The notes under the pieces were generated by a model. It was not told the DNA's origin and made no database searches. It saw nothing but the letters and a program-made list of their open reading frames with translations. The translations under genes and the position numbers were made by a program. Shown here in pieces: positions 1 through 5,868 of a stretch of 5,918 nucleotides of DNA (position 1 is its first letter; every line of letters begins with the position of its first letter). The stretch comes from Thermodesulfovibrionales bacterium (GTDB taxonomy: Bacteria > Nitrospirota > Thermodesulfovibrionia > Thermodesulfovibrionales > UBA1546). Location: assembly GCA_030018605.1 (NCBI GenBank), contig JASEHP010000103.1, forward strand, positions 1 to 5,918. The letters run 5' to 3'.

Positions 1-93
1 GTAAATTAATCCTCTCCATACTCCAAAACAGACACCGAAAAAAGTAATTATGCCTGAATAACTAAGCAGTCCAGTCTATAACCTTTAAATGTT

Positions 94-270
94 TTATTTC
101 CCTGAACTCTTTTGCGTTATTGTCTGAACTTTGGGCTGTTTTCTTTCGGTCATGAAATCATCAGAAAACTTATCAAGGCTGTCAAACAGAGATGCCCATG
201 TATCCTTTATGGGGATATATATTATATTGCCAGATTTCTTGACATTCTTGAATATCTTTGCAATCTTCAT
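94..270 (-). CDS. Truncated VapB-type antitoxin-like small protein (58 aa)
   Basis: This short frame opens with ATG at 270 behind a strong GGGAGG ribosome binding site 5 nt away and closes with TAA at 94-96. The start MKIAKIFKN resembles the N-terminus of VapB antitoxins (AbrB/MazE-like fold). Residues 24-48, with DTWASLF, KFSDDFM and ERKQPKVQ, resemble the VapB C-terminal tail that binds and inhibits VapC, especially the DFMxxRxQPxxQ pattern. What is missing is the middle: family members are usually about 75-80 residues and carry a GxSQAVRLPKEF-like strand after the first nine residues. Here residue 9 runs straight into KKSGN, as if about 20 residues had been lost in frame. The last residues (TITQKSSGK) also differ from the usual acidic or KRE-type ending. 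No VapC follows within the window. It could be a decayed orphan antitoxin or a functional mini-antitoxin without DNA binding. Family assignment is by recalled motif resemblance; function is unproven. Confidence 0.66.
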   Translation of the reverse strand: MKIAKIFKNVKKSGNIIYIPIKDTWASLFDSLDKFSDDFMTERKQPKVQTITQKSSGK

Positions 271-275
271 AGTTA

Positions 276-281
276 CCTCCC
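276..281 (-). promoter_or_regulatory. Ribosome binding site of the small VapB-like gene
   Basis: GGGAGG lies 5 nt before the ATG at 270. It is one of the two strongest Shine-Dalgarno sequences in the window, the other being that of aroF, and is the main reason for calling this short frame a gene despite its length. Confidence 0.7.
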
Positions 282-290
282 GCCAATAGT

Positions 291-307
291 ATATGTTATG
301 AACATAT
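291..307. promoter_or_regulatory. Perfect inverted repeat, possible operator upstream of the VapB-like gene
   Basis: The 17-bp sequence ATATGTTATGAACATAT has two perfect 7-bp arms around a 3-nt centre. It sits 21 nt upstream of the small gene's start and 16 nt past the aroA stop. On the minus strand it overlaps a possible -10 (TATACT, 288-293) with a weak TTGTAA (309-314) only 15 nt further up. VapBC operons are known to be autoregulated through palindromes in their promoters, so an operator role fits. The arms are AT-rich and no T-tract follows, so a terminator for aroA is less likely. The symmetry is seen directly; the role is inferred. Confidence 0.5.
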
Positions 308-322
308 TTTACAAGAAGTTAT

Positions 323-1615
323 TCAGCGTGAGAGCTTGCGGAGCATTTGAAAAAATCCTGGGAAGGATATATTCACCGATGAAACGTCTTTTATGGTTGT
401 TGTGCCGCTTGCGGTCAATGCGGCAATTGAGAATGCCATTGCAATCCTGTGGTCTCGATAGCTGTTTATGGATGCGCCTTTAAGCGACGCATTCCCCTTG
501 ATGCTAATTCCATCTCTTAGTTCTTCTGCTTCTACGCCCATCTTTCTCATCTCGGTTGCCATTGCCTTTATTCTGTCAGATTCTTTGACCCTGAGTTCTT
601 CCGCGCCGCGTATTGTGGTCACACCACCTGCCTGTGTTGCTGCAATGCACAATATTGGAAATTCATCAATAAGAGCAGGAATCTGTTCCCTTGTTATACT
701 TACCCCATTTAATCTCTTCCCGCCTTTGCAGTGTATGTCAGCGACAGGCTCGCCCGAGATATCTCTGATATCTGTCAGTTTTATCTCCGCGCCCATTGAT
801 TTAAGGACATCAAGCAGCCCTGTTCTTGTAGGATTTATGCCAACACTTTTTATCGTTATATCAGAGTCGGGTATCAGCAGTGCAGCGGCAATAAAAAATG
901 CCGCAGATGAAAAATCGCCGGGCACATCAATATTTCTTGCTTTTAATTTCTGTCCGCCTTTAATCTTTATTTTGAGCCCTTCAATCCCAATCTTTGCCCC
1001 GTAAGACGACAGCATCCGCTCTGTATGGTCGCGGGATTTTATAGGCTCTGATATCTCTGTTTCTCCGTCCGCATAGAGGCCTGCGAGAAGCAGCGCTGAT
1101 TTGACCTGCGCGCTTGCAACAGGCACGGCATATTTTATCGCCTTGAGTTTTCGTCCCTTTATTGCCATTGGAAGATATTTATCACCGCCTCTTCCTGAAA
1201 TTTCTGCTCCCATCTCTTTGAGAGGATTTATGACCCTTGCCATGGGTCTTTGCCTTAAAGAATCGTCTCCTGTAAGCACGGAAAAAAACGGATTCCCCGC
1301 GAGTATGCCTGACATAAGTCTTGCTGTTGTGCCGGAGTTGCCGCAGTCAATTATATCTTCCGGTTCTTTGAGGCCACGGATGCCATTGCCCTCTATAATT
1401 ATTTTTTTACCTTTATCCTCTATTTTGACGCCGAGTTTTCTGAAAGCATTGAGGGTACTCATTGTATCTTCTGCCCCGAGAAAACTCCTGACAATGCTTT
1501 TGCCTTTTGCCAAAGAGGAGAGGATGACTGCCCTGTGAGATATGGATTTATCCGGAGGGGGAACAATTTCGCCTTTTAATCTTTTTGCCTTTTTAAATTC
1601 AATCCTATCTGACAT
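323..1615 (-). CDS. aroA: 3-phosphoshikimate 1-carboxyvinyltransferase (EPSP synthase)
   Basis: Transfers the enolpyruvyl group of PEP to shikimate-3-phosphate, the sixth shikimate step, in the cytoplasm. At 430 aa it has the family's normal length with two inside-out alpha/beta domains. Visible motifs are PDKSISHR (residues 21-28, with Lys23, Ser24 and Arg28 at the active site), CGNSGTTARL (91-100, PEP/glyphosate loop), RQRPM (121-125), SAQVK (168-172), RDHTE (195-199), NPTR (261-264), the catalytic Asp317 in IDEFP, LRVKESDR (341-348) and YRDHR (386-390). SAQVK, RDHTE and NxTR are signatures described for class II EPSP synthases, whereas E. coli AroA is class I. The ATG at 1615 has GAGGG close upstream and overlaps the end of tyrA by 11 nt, implying translational coupling. 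The product supplies EPSP for chorismate, used by PheA in the same operon. The commonly adjacent cmk gene does not follow; a small VapB-like frame does. No clear terminator follows the TGA. Confidence 0.97.
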   Translation of the reverse strand: MSDRIEFKKAKRLKGEIVPPPDKSISHRAVILSSLAKGKSIVRSFLGAEDTMSTLNAFRKLGVKIEDKGKKIIIEGNGIRGLKEPEDIIDCGNSGTTARLMSGILAGNPFFSVLTGDDSLRQRPMARVINPLKEMGAEISGRGGDKYLPMAIKGRKLKAIKYAVPVASAQVKSALLLAGLYADGETEISEPIKSRDHTERMLSSYGAKIGIEGLKIKIKGGQKLKARNIDVPGDFSSAAFFIAAALLIPDSDITIKSVGINPTRTGLLDVLKSMGAEIKLTDIRDISGEPVADIHCKGGKRLNGVSITREQIPALIDEFPILCIAATQAGGVTTIRGAEELRVKESDRIKAMATEMRKMGVEAEELRDGISIKGNASLKGASINSYRDHRIAMAFSIAALTASGTTTIKDVSSVNISFPGFFQMLRKLSR

Positions 1616-2477
1616 CTTCCCTCAGCGCCTTGGCTTTTTTAAATTCTTTTTCAACAGCCCATGAATCTGATTTTTTCAAGTGGCTGCCGAGACCGTCAAG
1701 ATTTTTCTTGAAAAGCTCGATGAACTCAAGAATATTCTCTCTGTTCATCAGGGATATATCGCGCCATAATTCAGGGGAGCTTGCCGCAATTCGTGTCGTA
1801 TCCTTAAACCCATTGCCGGCATATCCGAGATAGGATCTGTTTATGTCAGCCACTGTATTGACGATTGCATAGGCAATAATATGGGGGAGGTGGCTTACGG
1901 CAGCGTATATCCTGTCATGCTCATCAGCGTCCAGCGTCGAGACCTTTGAGCCGATTGATTCCCACAATTCAGCGACTTTTTTCAGGGCAGCCTTATCCGT
2001 TTTTTCAGTCGGCGTTAATATGCATCTTGCGCCTGAAAATAAGTCCGCCGATGCGGTTTCTATTCCTGTTTTATCGCTTCCTGCTATCGGATGTCCGCCT
2101 ACGAAACTTACACCTTCAGGCATCAGGGCTTCCATATCCCTTACAAGTTTTCCTTTGACGCTGCCGACATCTGTTACAATAGCGCCCTTTTTAAAAGAGC
2201 CGTTGATTTTTTTTGCCGTTTCCGTAAACTTGCCGACAGGAATAGCGAATAAAACAAGGTCGGAATCGGCGCATGCCTTTGCTGCATCAATCCCCAAAGA
2301 ATCAATTATCTTCATCTCCACTGCCTTTTTGAGGTTGTTTTCTCTTCTGCCGCAGCCTGTGATGTGACTGCATAGCCCTCTTTTCTTCATGGCAAGGGCA
2401 AATGATGCGCCGATTAAACCCACGCCGAGGATTGCGACTTTATTGAAAAATATATCTTTATTCATATTTAGTGTCAT
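1605..2477 (-). CDS. tyrA: Prephenate dehydrogenase
   Basis: Oxidatively decarboxylates prephenate to 4-hydroxyphenylpyruvate with NAD(P)+, the branch step to tyrosine. The N-terminal Rossmann domain has GVGLIG (residues 18-23). The catalytic motif GGHPIAGSDKTG (127-138) contains the active-site His129. SHLPH (195-199) and GFKDTTRIA (223-231, with the expected prephenate-binding Arg229) lie in the helical dimerisation domain. No ACT domain is fused, and 290 aa is normal for a single-domain TyrA. The segment after the second Rossmann strand reads GCGRR, without the acidic residue typical of NAD+-only enzymes, so NADP+ use is possible. The start is uncertain. ATG at 2477 lies inside an octamer repeat; ATG at 2465 (M5, MNKDIFF) fits the conserved start of the family better. 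Neither has a recognisable Shine-Dalgarno. The gene ends with TAG inside aroA. The identity is firm; an arogenate-using variant cannot be excluded. Confidence 0.95.
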   Translation of the reverse strand: MTLNMNKDIFFNKVAILGVGLIGASFALAMKKRGLCSHITGCGRRENNLKKAVEMKIIDSLGIDAAKACADSDLVLFAIPVGKFTETAKKINGSFKKGAIVTDVGSVKGKLVRDMEALMPEGVSFVGGHPIAGSDKTGIETASADLFSGARCILTPTEKTDKAALKKVAELWESIGSKVSTLDADEHDRIYAAVSHLPHIIAYAIVNTVADINRSYLGYAGNGFKDTTRIAASSPELWRDISLMNRENILEFIELFKKNLDGLGSHLKKSDSWAVEKEFKKAKALREDVR

Positions 2478-2543
2478 AGCGTCAGAGTATCAGAGTGTCA
2501 GAGAAATTTTGTACTTTGACCCTTTGATACTTTGATACTGCCA
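2474..2543. repeat. Convergent octamer repeat block between aroF and tyrA
   Basis: The whole 67-nt gap is built of 8-bp units in strict register. On the plus strand, 2474-2505 is TCATAGCG, TCAGAGTA, TCAGAGTG and TCAGAGAA. A 6-nt centre ATTTTG follows, then 2512-2543 is TACTTTGA, CCCTTTGA, TACTTTGA and TACTGCCA. The reverse complement of TACTTTGA is TCAAAGTA, one base from TCAGAGTA, so the halves form a long imperfect inverted repeat. It begins just after the aroF stop and runs into the first codon of tyrA. A transcript could fold into a hairpin with one mismatch per unit (G-U pairs if read from the plus strand). There is no T-tract typical of an intrinsic terminator. Repeat structure is seen directly; function is unknown. 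Confidence 0.8.
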
Positions 2544-2544
2544 T

Positions 2545-3570
2545 CTATATCTCCCTTCCCACTGCCTTTGCTATCAGCTTTAATTCAGACATCAGTTTTT
2601 TGAATGCGTCAGGCTTTAATGACTGCTCTCCGTCTGACATTGCATTTTCAGGGTTTGTATGCACTTCTATGAGAAGGCCGTCTGCGCCGACTGCAACAGC
2701 AGCCTTTGCCATAGGAGCAACCAGATCCCATTTGCCGACGCCGTGGCTCGGGTCAACTACAACAGGCAGATGCGTTTTTTGTTTCAGCACAGGCACAGCG
2801 CTGAGGTCAAGGGTGTTCCTTGTTGCCGTCTCAAATGTCCTTATGCCTCTTTCACAGAGGATAACTTCCTGATTGCCTTTTGACATCACATACTCTGCCG
2901 CCATAAGCCATTCCTTGATTGTGGCTGAAAGCCCTCTCTTGAGAAGAACCGGTTTATTGCACATTCCGACCTCAAGCAGCAGCCTGAAGTTCTGCATATT
3001 CCTTGCCCCTATCTGAATTATGTCCGTATATTGAAGTATTGTCTCCATATCTCTCGGATCCATTATCTCTGTGACAACAGGGAGCCCTGTTTTCCTGCTC
3101 GCCTCAGCAAGATGTTTAAGCCCTTCCTCTCCAAGTCCCTGAAATGAATAAGGCGATGTCCTTGGTTTATAAGCACCTCCTCTTATAAACGACGCCCCCG
3201 CTGCTTTAACCTTCTCGGCAATGTTCATCATTATGACTCTGTTTTCAACAGCGCACGGCCCCGCAATAACAGGTATTTTTTTGCCTCCGATAACTTTCCC
3301 TTTGACTTTTATGATTGTGTTCTGCGCCTTGAAATCCCTGCTTGCAAGTTTATACGGCTTGAGGATTCTCACCACATCCTCAACACCTTTCATAACCCGA
3401 ACAGCATTCTCTTCTTCCTCTGTTATACGTGATGTATCGCCTATGACGCCTATAACTGTTTTTTCCGTGCCTCTTGAGATAGTTGCCTTTAATCCTTTGC
3501 TCTCAAGTTTCCTGAGGATATGGTTGATGTTTTTTTCAGTAGCCTTTTGGTTTAAAACTATTATGTCCAT
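2545..3570 (-). CDS. aroF: 3-deoxy-7-phosphoheptulonate synthase (DAHP synthase, type I-beta with N-terminal regulatory domain)
   Basis: Condenses PEP with erythrose 4-phosphate to DAHP, the committed step of the shikimate pathway. Residues 1-70 form a ferredoxin-like/ACT-like regulatory domain that merges at ILKPYKLASR (69-78) into the TIM barrel. Conserved barrel features are IAGPCAVE (102-109, metal ligand Cys106), GGAYKPRTSPYSFQG (131-145), IIQIGARNMQNF (184-195), KRG (211-213), LCERGIRTFE (238-247), VDPSH (272-276, His276), Glu302 in IEVH, and Asp313. These correspond, with a constant offset of four, to the Cys, His, Glu and Asp metal ligands of the Thermotoga maritima enzyme, whose N-terminal domain gives feedback inhibition by Tyr and Phe. 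At 341 aa it is the expected length. The ATG has a perfect GGAGG 5 nt upstream. Both flanking gaps hold octamer repeats. The family assignment is firm; the effector is inferred from the homologue. Confidence 0.97.
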   Translation of the reverse strand: MDIIVLNQKATEKNINHILRKLESKGLKATISRGTEKTVIGVIGDTSRITEEEENAVRVMKGVEDVVRILKPYKLASRDFKAQNTIIKVKGKVIGGKKIPVIAGPCAVENRVIMMNIAEKVKAAGASFIRGGAYKPRTSPYSFQGLGEEGLKHLAEASRKTGLPVVTEIMDPRDMETILQYTDIIQIGARNMQNFRLLLEVGMCNKPVLLKRGLSATIKEWLMAAEYVMSKGNQEVILCERGIRTFETATRNTLDLSAVPVLKQKTHLPVVVDPSHGVGKWDLVAPMAKAAVAVGADGLLIEVHTNPENAMSDGEQSLKPDAFKKLMSELKLIAKAVGREI

Positions 3571-3575
3571 TTATT

Positions 3576-3580
3576 CCTCC
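3576..3580 (-). promoter_or_regulatory. Ribosome binding site of aroF
   Basis: GGAGG stands 5 nt upstream of the aroF ATG at 3570 and fixes that start. It lies just outside the repeat block that fills the rest of the hisC-aroF gap, so aroF translation does not depend on coupling to hisC. Confidence 0.85.
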
Positions 3581-3593
3581 ATTAAATGCCGTA

Positions 3594-3665
3594 AAGCGTT
3601 AAGCGTTCAGTGTTATTAATACCGTAACGCAAAAACGCTATAACTCTATAACGCTATAACACTTT
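3594..3665. repeat. Convergent heptamer/octamer repeat block between hisC and aroF, entering the hisC coding end
   Basis: On the plus strand, 3594-3614 is AAGCGTT, AAGCGTT and CAGTGTT. A short centre contains the palindrome TATTAATA. From 3626 to 3665 five octamers follow in register: AACGCAAA, AACGCTAT, AACTCTAT, AACGCTAT and AACACTTT. The reverse complement of the first half (AACGCTT, AACACTG) shares the AACGCT and AACACT cores, so the halves face each other. The octamers extend into hisC: its last codons and TAG stop (3646-3648) are made of repeat sequence. The repeats are seen directly. The unit differs from that of the aroF-tyrA block, but the design is the same. Confidence 0.78.
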
Positions 3666-4722
3666 TCAGCGCTTTGATAAATTTTCTATTCTCCTCAGGC
3701 AGGCCTATGGTCACCCGTATTGCATCATGCCCCATGGGCCTGACAATAACTCCGGCATGAAGAAGGTTTTTATAAATATTCATTGAATCGGCAACAGGCA
3801 TATAGATGAAATTTGCCTCTGTGGGCACATGCCTTATTCCGAGCGAAGAAAGTTCTTTGTAGAGGTATTTTTTGCCTGTGTTGTTTATCTCCTTTGATTT
3901 TTTGATGTGGCCTTTGTCCTTTAATGCCTCTATTGCGGTTTTTTGCGCAACGGAGTTTGTGTTAAACGGCGGCCGTACCTTATTCATTTCAGTAATTATT
4001 CCCTGAGGTGCAATGCCGTAGCCGATCCTGAGTCCTGCAAGCCCGTAAATTTTGGAGAAGGTTCTGAGGATTAATATATCCCTGCCTGCCCTGAAGTGTT
4101 TAAAGCTGTCTGCATATCCGGCATCTGTAACATATTCATAGTATGCCTCATCAACAACTACAAGTATGCCGTTCCTGATATTTATCATCAGCCTTTCAAA
4201 TTCTTCCTTTGTATTCATTGTTCCTGTCGGATTATTGGGATTTGCTATAAACAGCATCTTTGTCTTTGGCGTCACAGCATTCAGCATTGCGTCAAGGTCG
4301 TGCCTGTAATCCCGGAGCGGAACCTGAATTGCCTTTCCGCCTGCTGCCTGCACAGCCATAGAGTAAACAACGAAAGAAGGATGCGCCATGACAGCTTCAT
4401 CCCCAGGAGTTAAGAACGTCCTTACCGCAATGTCAATAAGCTCGTTTGAACCGTTTCCGAGGATTATCTCATCGGGTTTGACAGAGAGTTTTTTTGCCAG
4501 TGCATTTTTGAGATAATACCCGTTTCCATCAGGGTATCTGTTTAGTGTTTTTTTCAGCCCGGCTGTTATTGCCCTGACAGCTGCGGGAGAAGGGCCTATC
4601 GGATTTTCATTTGAGGCAAGCTTTATCGAGTTTTTTATCCCGAGTTCCCTTTCAAGTTCTTCTATGGGTTTGCCGGGGATGTACGGACTGAGCGCACTGA
4701 TATGTTCCGGAGCCTTTATCAC
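3646..4722 (-). CDS. hisC: Histidinol-phosphate aminotransferase, likely also aromatic aminotransferase
   Basis: A fold-type I PLP aminotransferase that swaps amino groups between glutamate and imidazole-acetol phosphate. In this context it probably also aminates phenylpyruvate and 4-hydroxyphenylpyruvate. Numbered from the GTG start (358 aa), it shows KLASNENPIGPSP (34-46), the RYPDGNGYYL segment (62-71), NPNNPTG (161-167), DEAY (191-194), the PLP lysine Lys224 in TFSKIYGLAGLRIGY, Arg232, and the substrate-carboxylate Arg336 in IRVTIG. I chose GTG at 4722, whose G is the last base of the pheA TAG stop, because the family's conserved sequence (IKAPEHISALSPYIPGKP) starts immediately after it and GGTGG lies 6 nt upstream. 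An ATG at 4770 would add 16 unconserved residues and overlap pheA by 49 nt. The C-terminal VIAL and stop are encoded by the downstream tandem repeat. Broad-specificity HisC-type enzymes in aro operons are known in other bacteria; dual use here is inferred. Confidence 0.94.
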   Translation of the reverse strand: MIKAPEHISALSPYIPGKPIEELERELGIKNSIKLASNENPIGPSPAAVRAITAGLKKTLNRYPDGNGYYLKNALAKKLSVKPDEIILGNGSNELIDIAVRTFLTPGDEAVMAHPSFVVYSMAVQAAGGKAIQVPLRDYRHDLDAMLNAVTPKTKMLFIANPNNPTGTMNTKEEFERLMINIRNGILVVVDEAYYEYVTDAGYADSFKHFRAGRDILILRTFSKIYGLAGLRIGYGIAPQGIITEMNKVRPPFNTNSVAQKTAIEALKDKGHIKKSKEINNTGKKYLYKELSSLGIRHVPTEANFIYMPVADSMNIYKNLLHAGVIVRPMGHDAIRVTIGLPEENRKFIKALKSVIAL

Positions 4723-5792
4723 TACTGGCCACCATGCGGATAAGAGCCGAGGAATTTGAGATAGAGGCATCCATCTTTTATATTCTCTATGGTTTTTTTG
4801 ACTTTTTTATCCTCTATATGTCCATCCATGTCCACAAAGAATATGTATTCCCATGCCTTTCTTCTGGAAGGCCTTGATTCCAGTTTTGTAAGGTTTATCT
4901 TCGCCTTCTTAATTGGCTGAAGGATGTCATAAAGCGCGCCGGGTTTATCCTTGATAGAGAACATGATTGATGTCTTGTCTTTTCCTGTTTTCGGGGAAAT
5001 GTTTTTTGAGATTATAAGGAACCGTGTGTAGTTGTGCTTATTGTCTTCTATGCTTCGCTCCACAAAATTAAGGCTGTATATCTTTGCGGCAAGTTCGCTT
5101 GCGATTGCGGCTGATGACGAGTCTTTTGATGCAAGTTCTGCGGCTTTGGCCGTGCTTGTAGCTTCAACTATCTCTACATTCGGAAGATTTCTTTCAAGCC
5201 AGCCTCGGCACTGCGCTGTCGGCTGGGGATGAGAATATATTTTTTTAATGTCTTTTTTGCCGCCGCTTAAAGAAATCAGATTATGCGATATCTCAAGCAT
5301 AACCTCAGCTGTTATCTTGAGCTCATAATCAATGAACATGTCAAGGGTGTAACTCACTACTCCTTCCGTGGAGTTTTCTATGGGCACAACCCCGAATTCT
5401 GCTTTCCCTGAATCCACTGCTTCAAATACGTTCTTTATGCTCTCAACAGGCATAAAGTCTGCCGAAGAGCCAAAATGCCTTAGTGCGGCAAGGTGTGTGA
5501 ATGTCGCAACCGGGCCAAAATAAGCTATCTTTAAAGGTTCTTCAAGCGATAAAGACGCAGAGAGTATCTCTTTGTAAATTGACCTCACCGCGTCATTGGG
5601 AAATGGCCCTTTATTAAGTGATGTCAGCCTTTCAAGAATCTGGCGTTCGCGCTCAGGAGAATAGAACTTTGACTTGTTATTGCGTTTTATGTTTGCGATA
5701 TCAAGGACGATCTGCGACCTTTTATTAAGAAGTTTAAGTATCTCTTCGTCAATGGCGTCAATCTGACTTCTTAGCTTTTCAATCTCTCCCAT
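4722..5792 (-). CDS. pheA: Bifunctional chorismate mutase / prephenate dehydratase with ACT domain (P-protein)
   Basis: Rearranges chorismate to prephenate, then dehydrates and decarboxylates it to phenylpyruvate. Residues 1-85 form an AroQ chorismate mutase helix bundle, with Arg8, Arg25, Lys36, Arg48 and Glu49 matching the E. coli active-site pattern. Position 45, often Asp, is Ser here. Residues 87-263 are the dehydratase, with YFGPVATFTH (91-100), VVPIENSTEGVV (135-146), HNLISLSG (170-177), SHPQPTAQC (187-195) and the catalytic TRF at 256-258. Residues 274-350 are the ACT domain, with PGAL (284-287) and ESRP (305-308), the phenylalanine-binding motifs. At 356 aa it is typical of the non-enteric P-protein. 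The ATG at 5792 has GGGAG 4 nt upstream. It is the first gene of the operon; its stop overlaps the hisC GTG by one base. Regulation is most likely allosteric inhibition by Phe. Confidence 0.97.
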   Translation of the reverse strand: MGEIEKLRSQIDAIDEEILKLLNKRSQIVLDIANIKRNNKSKFYSPERERQILERLTSLNKGPFPNDAVRSIYKEILSASLSLEEPLKIAYFGPVATFTHLAALRHFGSSADFMPVESIKNVFEAVDSGKAEFGVVPIENSTEGVVSYTLDMFIDYELKITAEVMLEISHNLISLSGGKKDIKKIYSHPQPTAQCRGWLERNLPNVEIVEATSTAKAAELASKDSSSAAIASELAAKIYSLNFVERSIEDNKHNYTRFLIISKNISPKTGKDKTSIMFSIKDKPGALYDILQPIKKAKINLTKLESRPSRRKAWEYIFFVDMDGHIEDKKVKKTIENIKDGCLYLKFLGSYPHGGQ

Positions 5793-5829
5793 AAGTCTCC
5801 CGCTGAAAAAATTGCTATGAATACGAGTA

Positions 5830-5859
5830 ATTCTACTAATTTTCCGCTTGTTTTTGCAA
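5830..5859 (-). promoter_or_regulatory. Possible sigma70-type promoter of the pheA-aroA operon
   Basis: On the minus strand a -35-like TTGCAA (5854-5859, four of six matches to TTGACA) is followed after 18 nt by a -10-like TAGAAT (5830-5835, five of six matches to TATAAT). A start near 5822 would give a leader of about 30 nt with the pheA ribosome binding site at its end. That leaves no room for an attenuator or leader peptide. This is consensus matching only. Confidence 0.45.
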
Positions 5860-5868
5860 GGAGACGCA

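Noticed and set aside
1..93. Possible remnant of vapC, or the start of another minus-strand gene (GGAGAGG at 11-17, ATG at 17-19)
   Set aside because: No VapC motif (such as the LLDTN start) can be read; the ATG would lie one base from a GGAG and only six codons remain before the edge, so nothing can be supported.
112..483. Plus-strand open frame of 123 codons (TTG start)
   Set aside because: It lies antisense to the VapB-like gene and the end of aroA, has no family resemblance and no ribosome binding site; it is a shadow frame.
468..1538. Long plus-strand frames of 178 and 145 codons opposite aroA
   Set aside because: Antisense to a well-conserved gene; their low-complexity Ser/Ile/Pro-rich composition is what the opposite strand of aroA yields.
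2020..2367. Plus-strand 115-codon frame opposite tyrA
   Set aside because: Complementary shadow of conserved TyrA motifs; no start signal or recognisable domain.
2474..2543. Intrinsic terminator after aroF
   Set aside because: The inverted repeat is long but has a mismatch in each unit, is A+T-rich and lacks a T-tract; it also runs into tyrA, which belongs to the same pathway and probably the same transcript.
3221..3619. Plus-strand 132-codon frame opposite the start of aroF, reaching into the repeat block
   Set aside because: Antisense to the regulatory domain of aroF, with no recognisable domain; its hydrophobic look comes from complementing Lys/Glu-rich codons.
5793..5822. Attenuator or T-box leader for pheA
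   Set aside because: From the proposed start only about 30 nt precede pheA, with no leader peptide, no codon run for Phe or Tyr and no T-box-like sequence.
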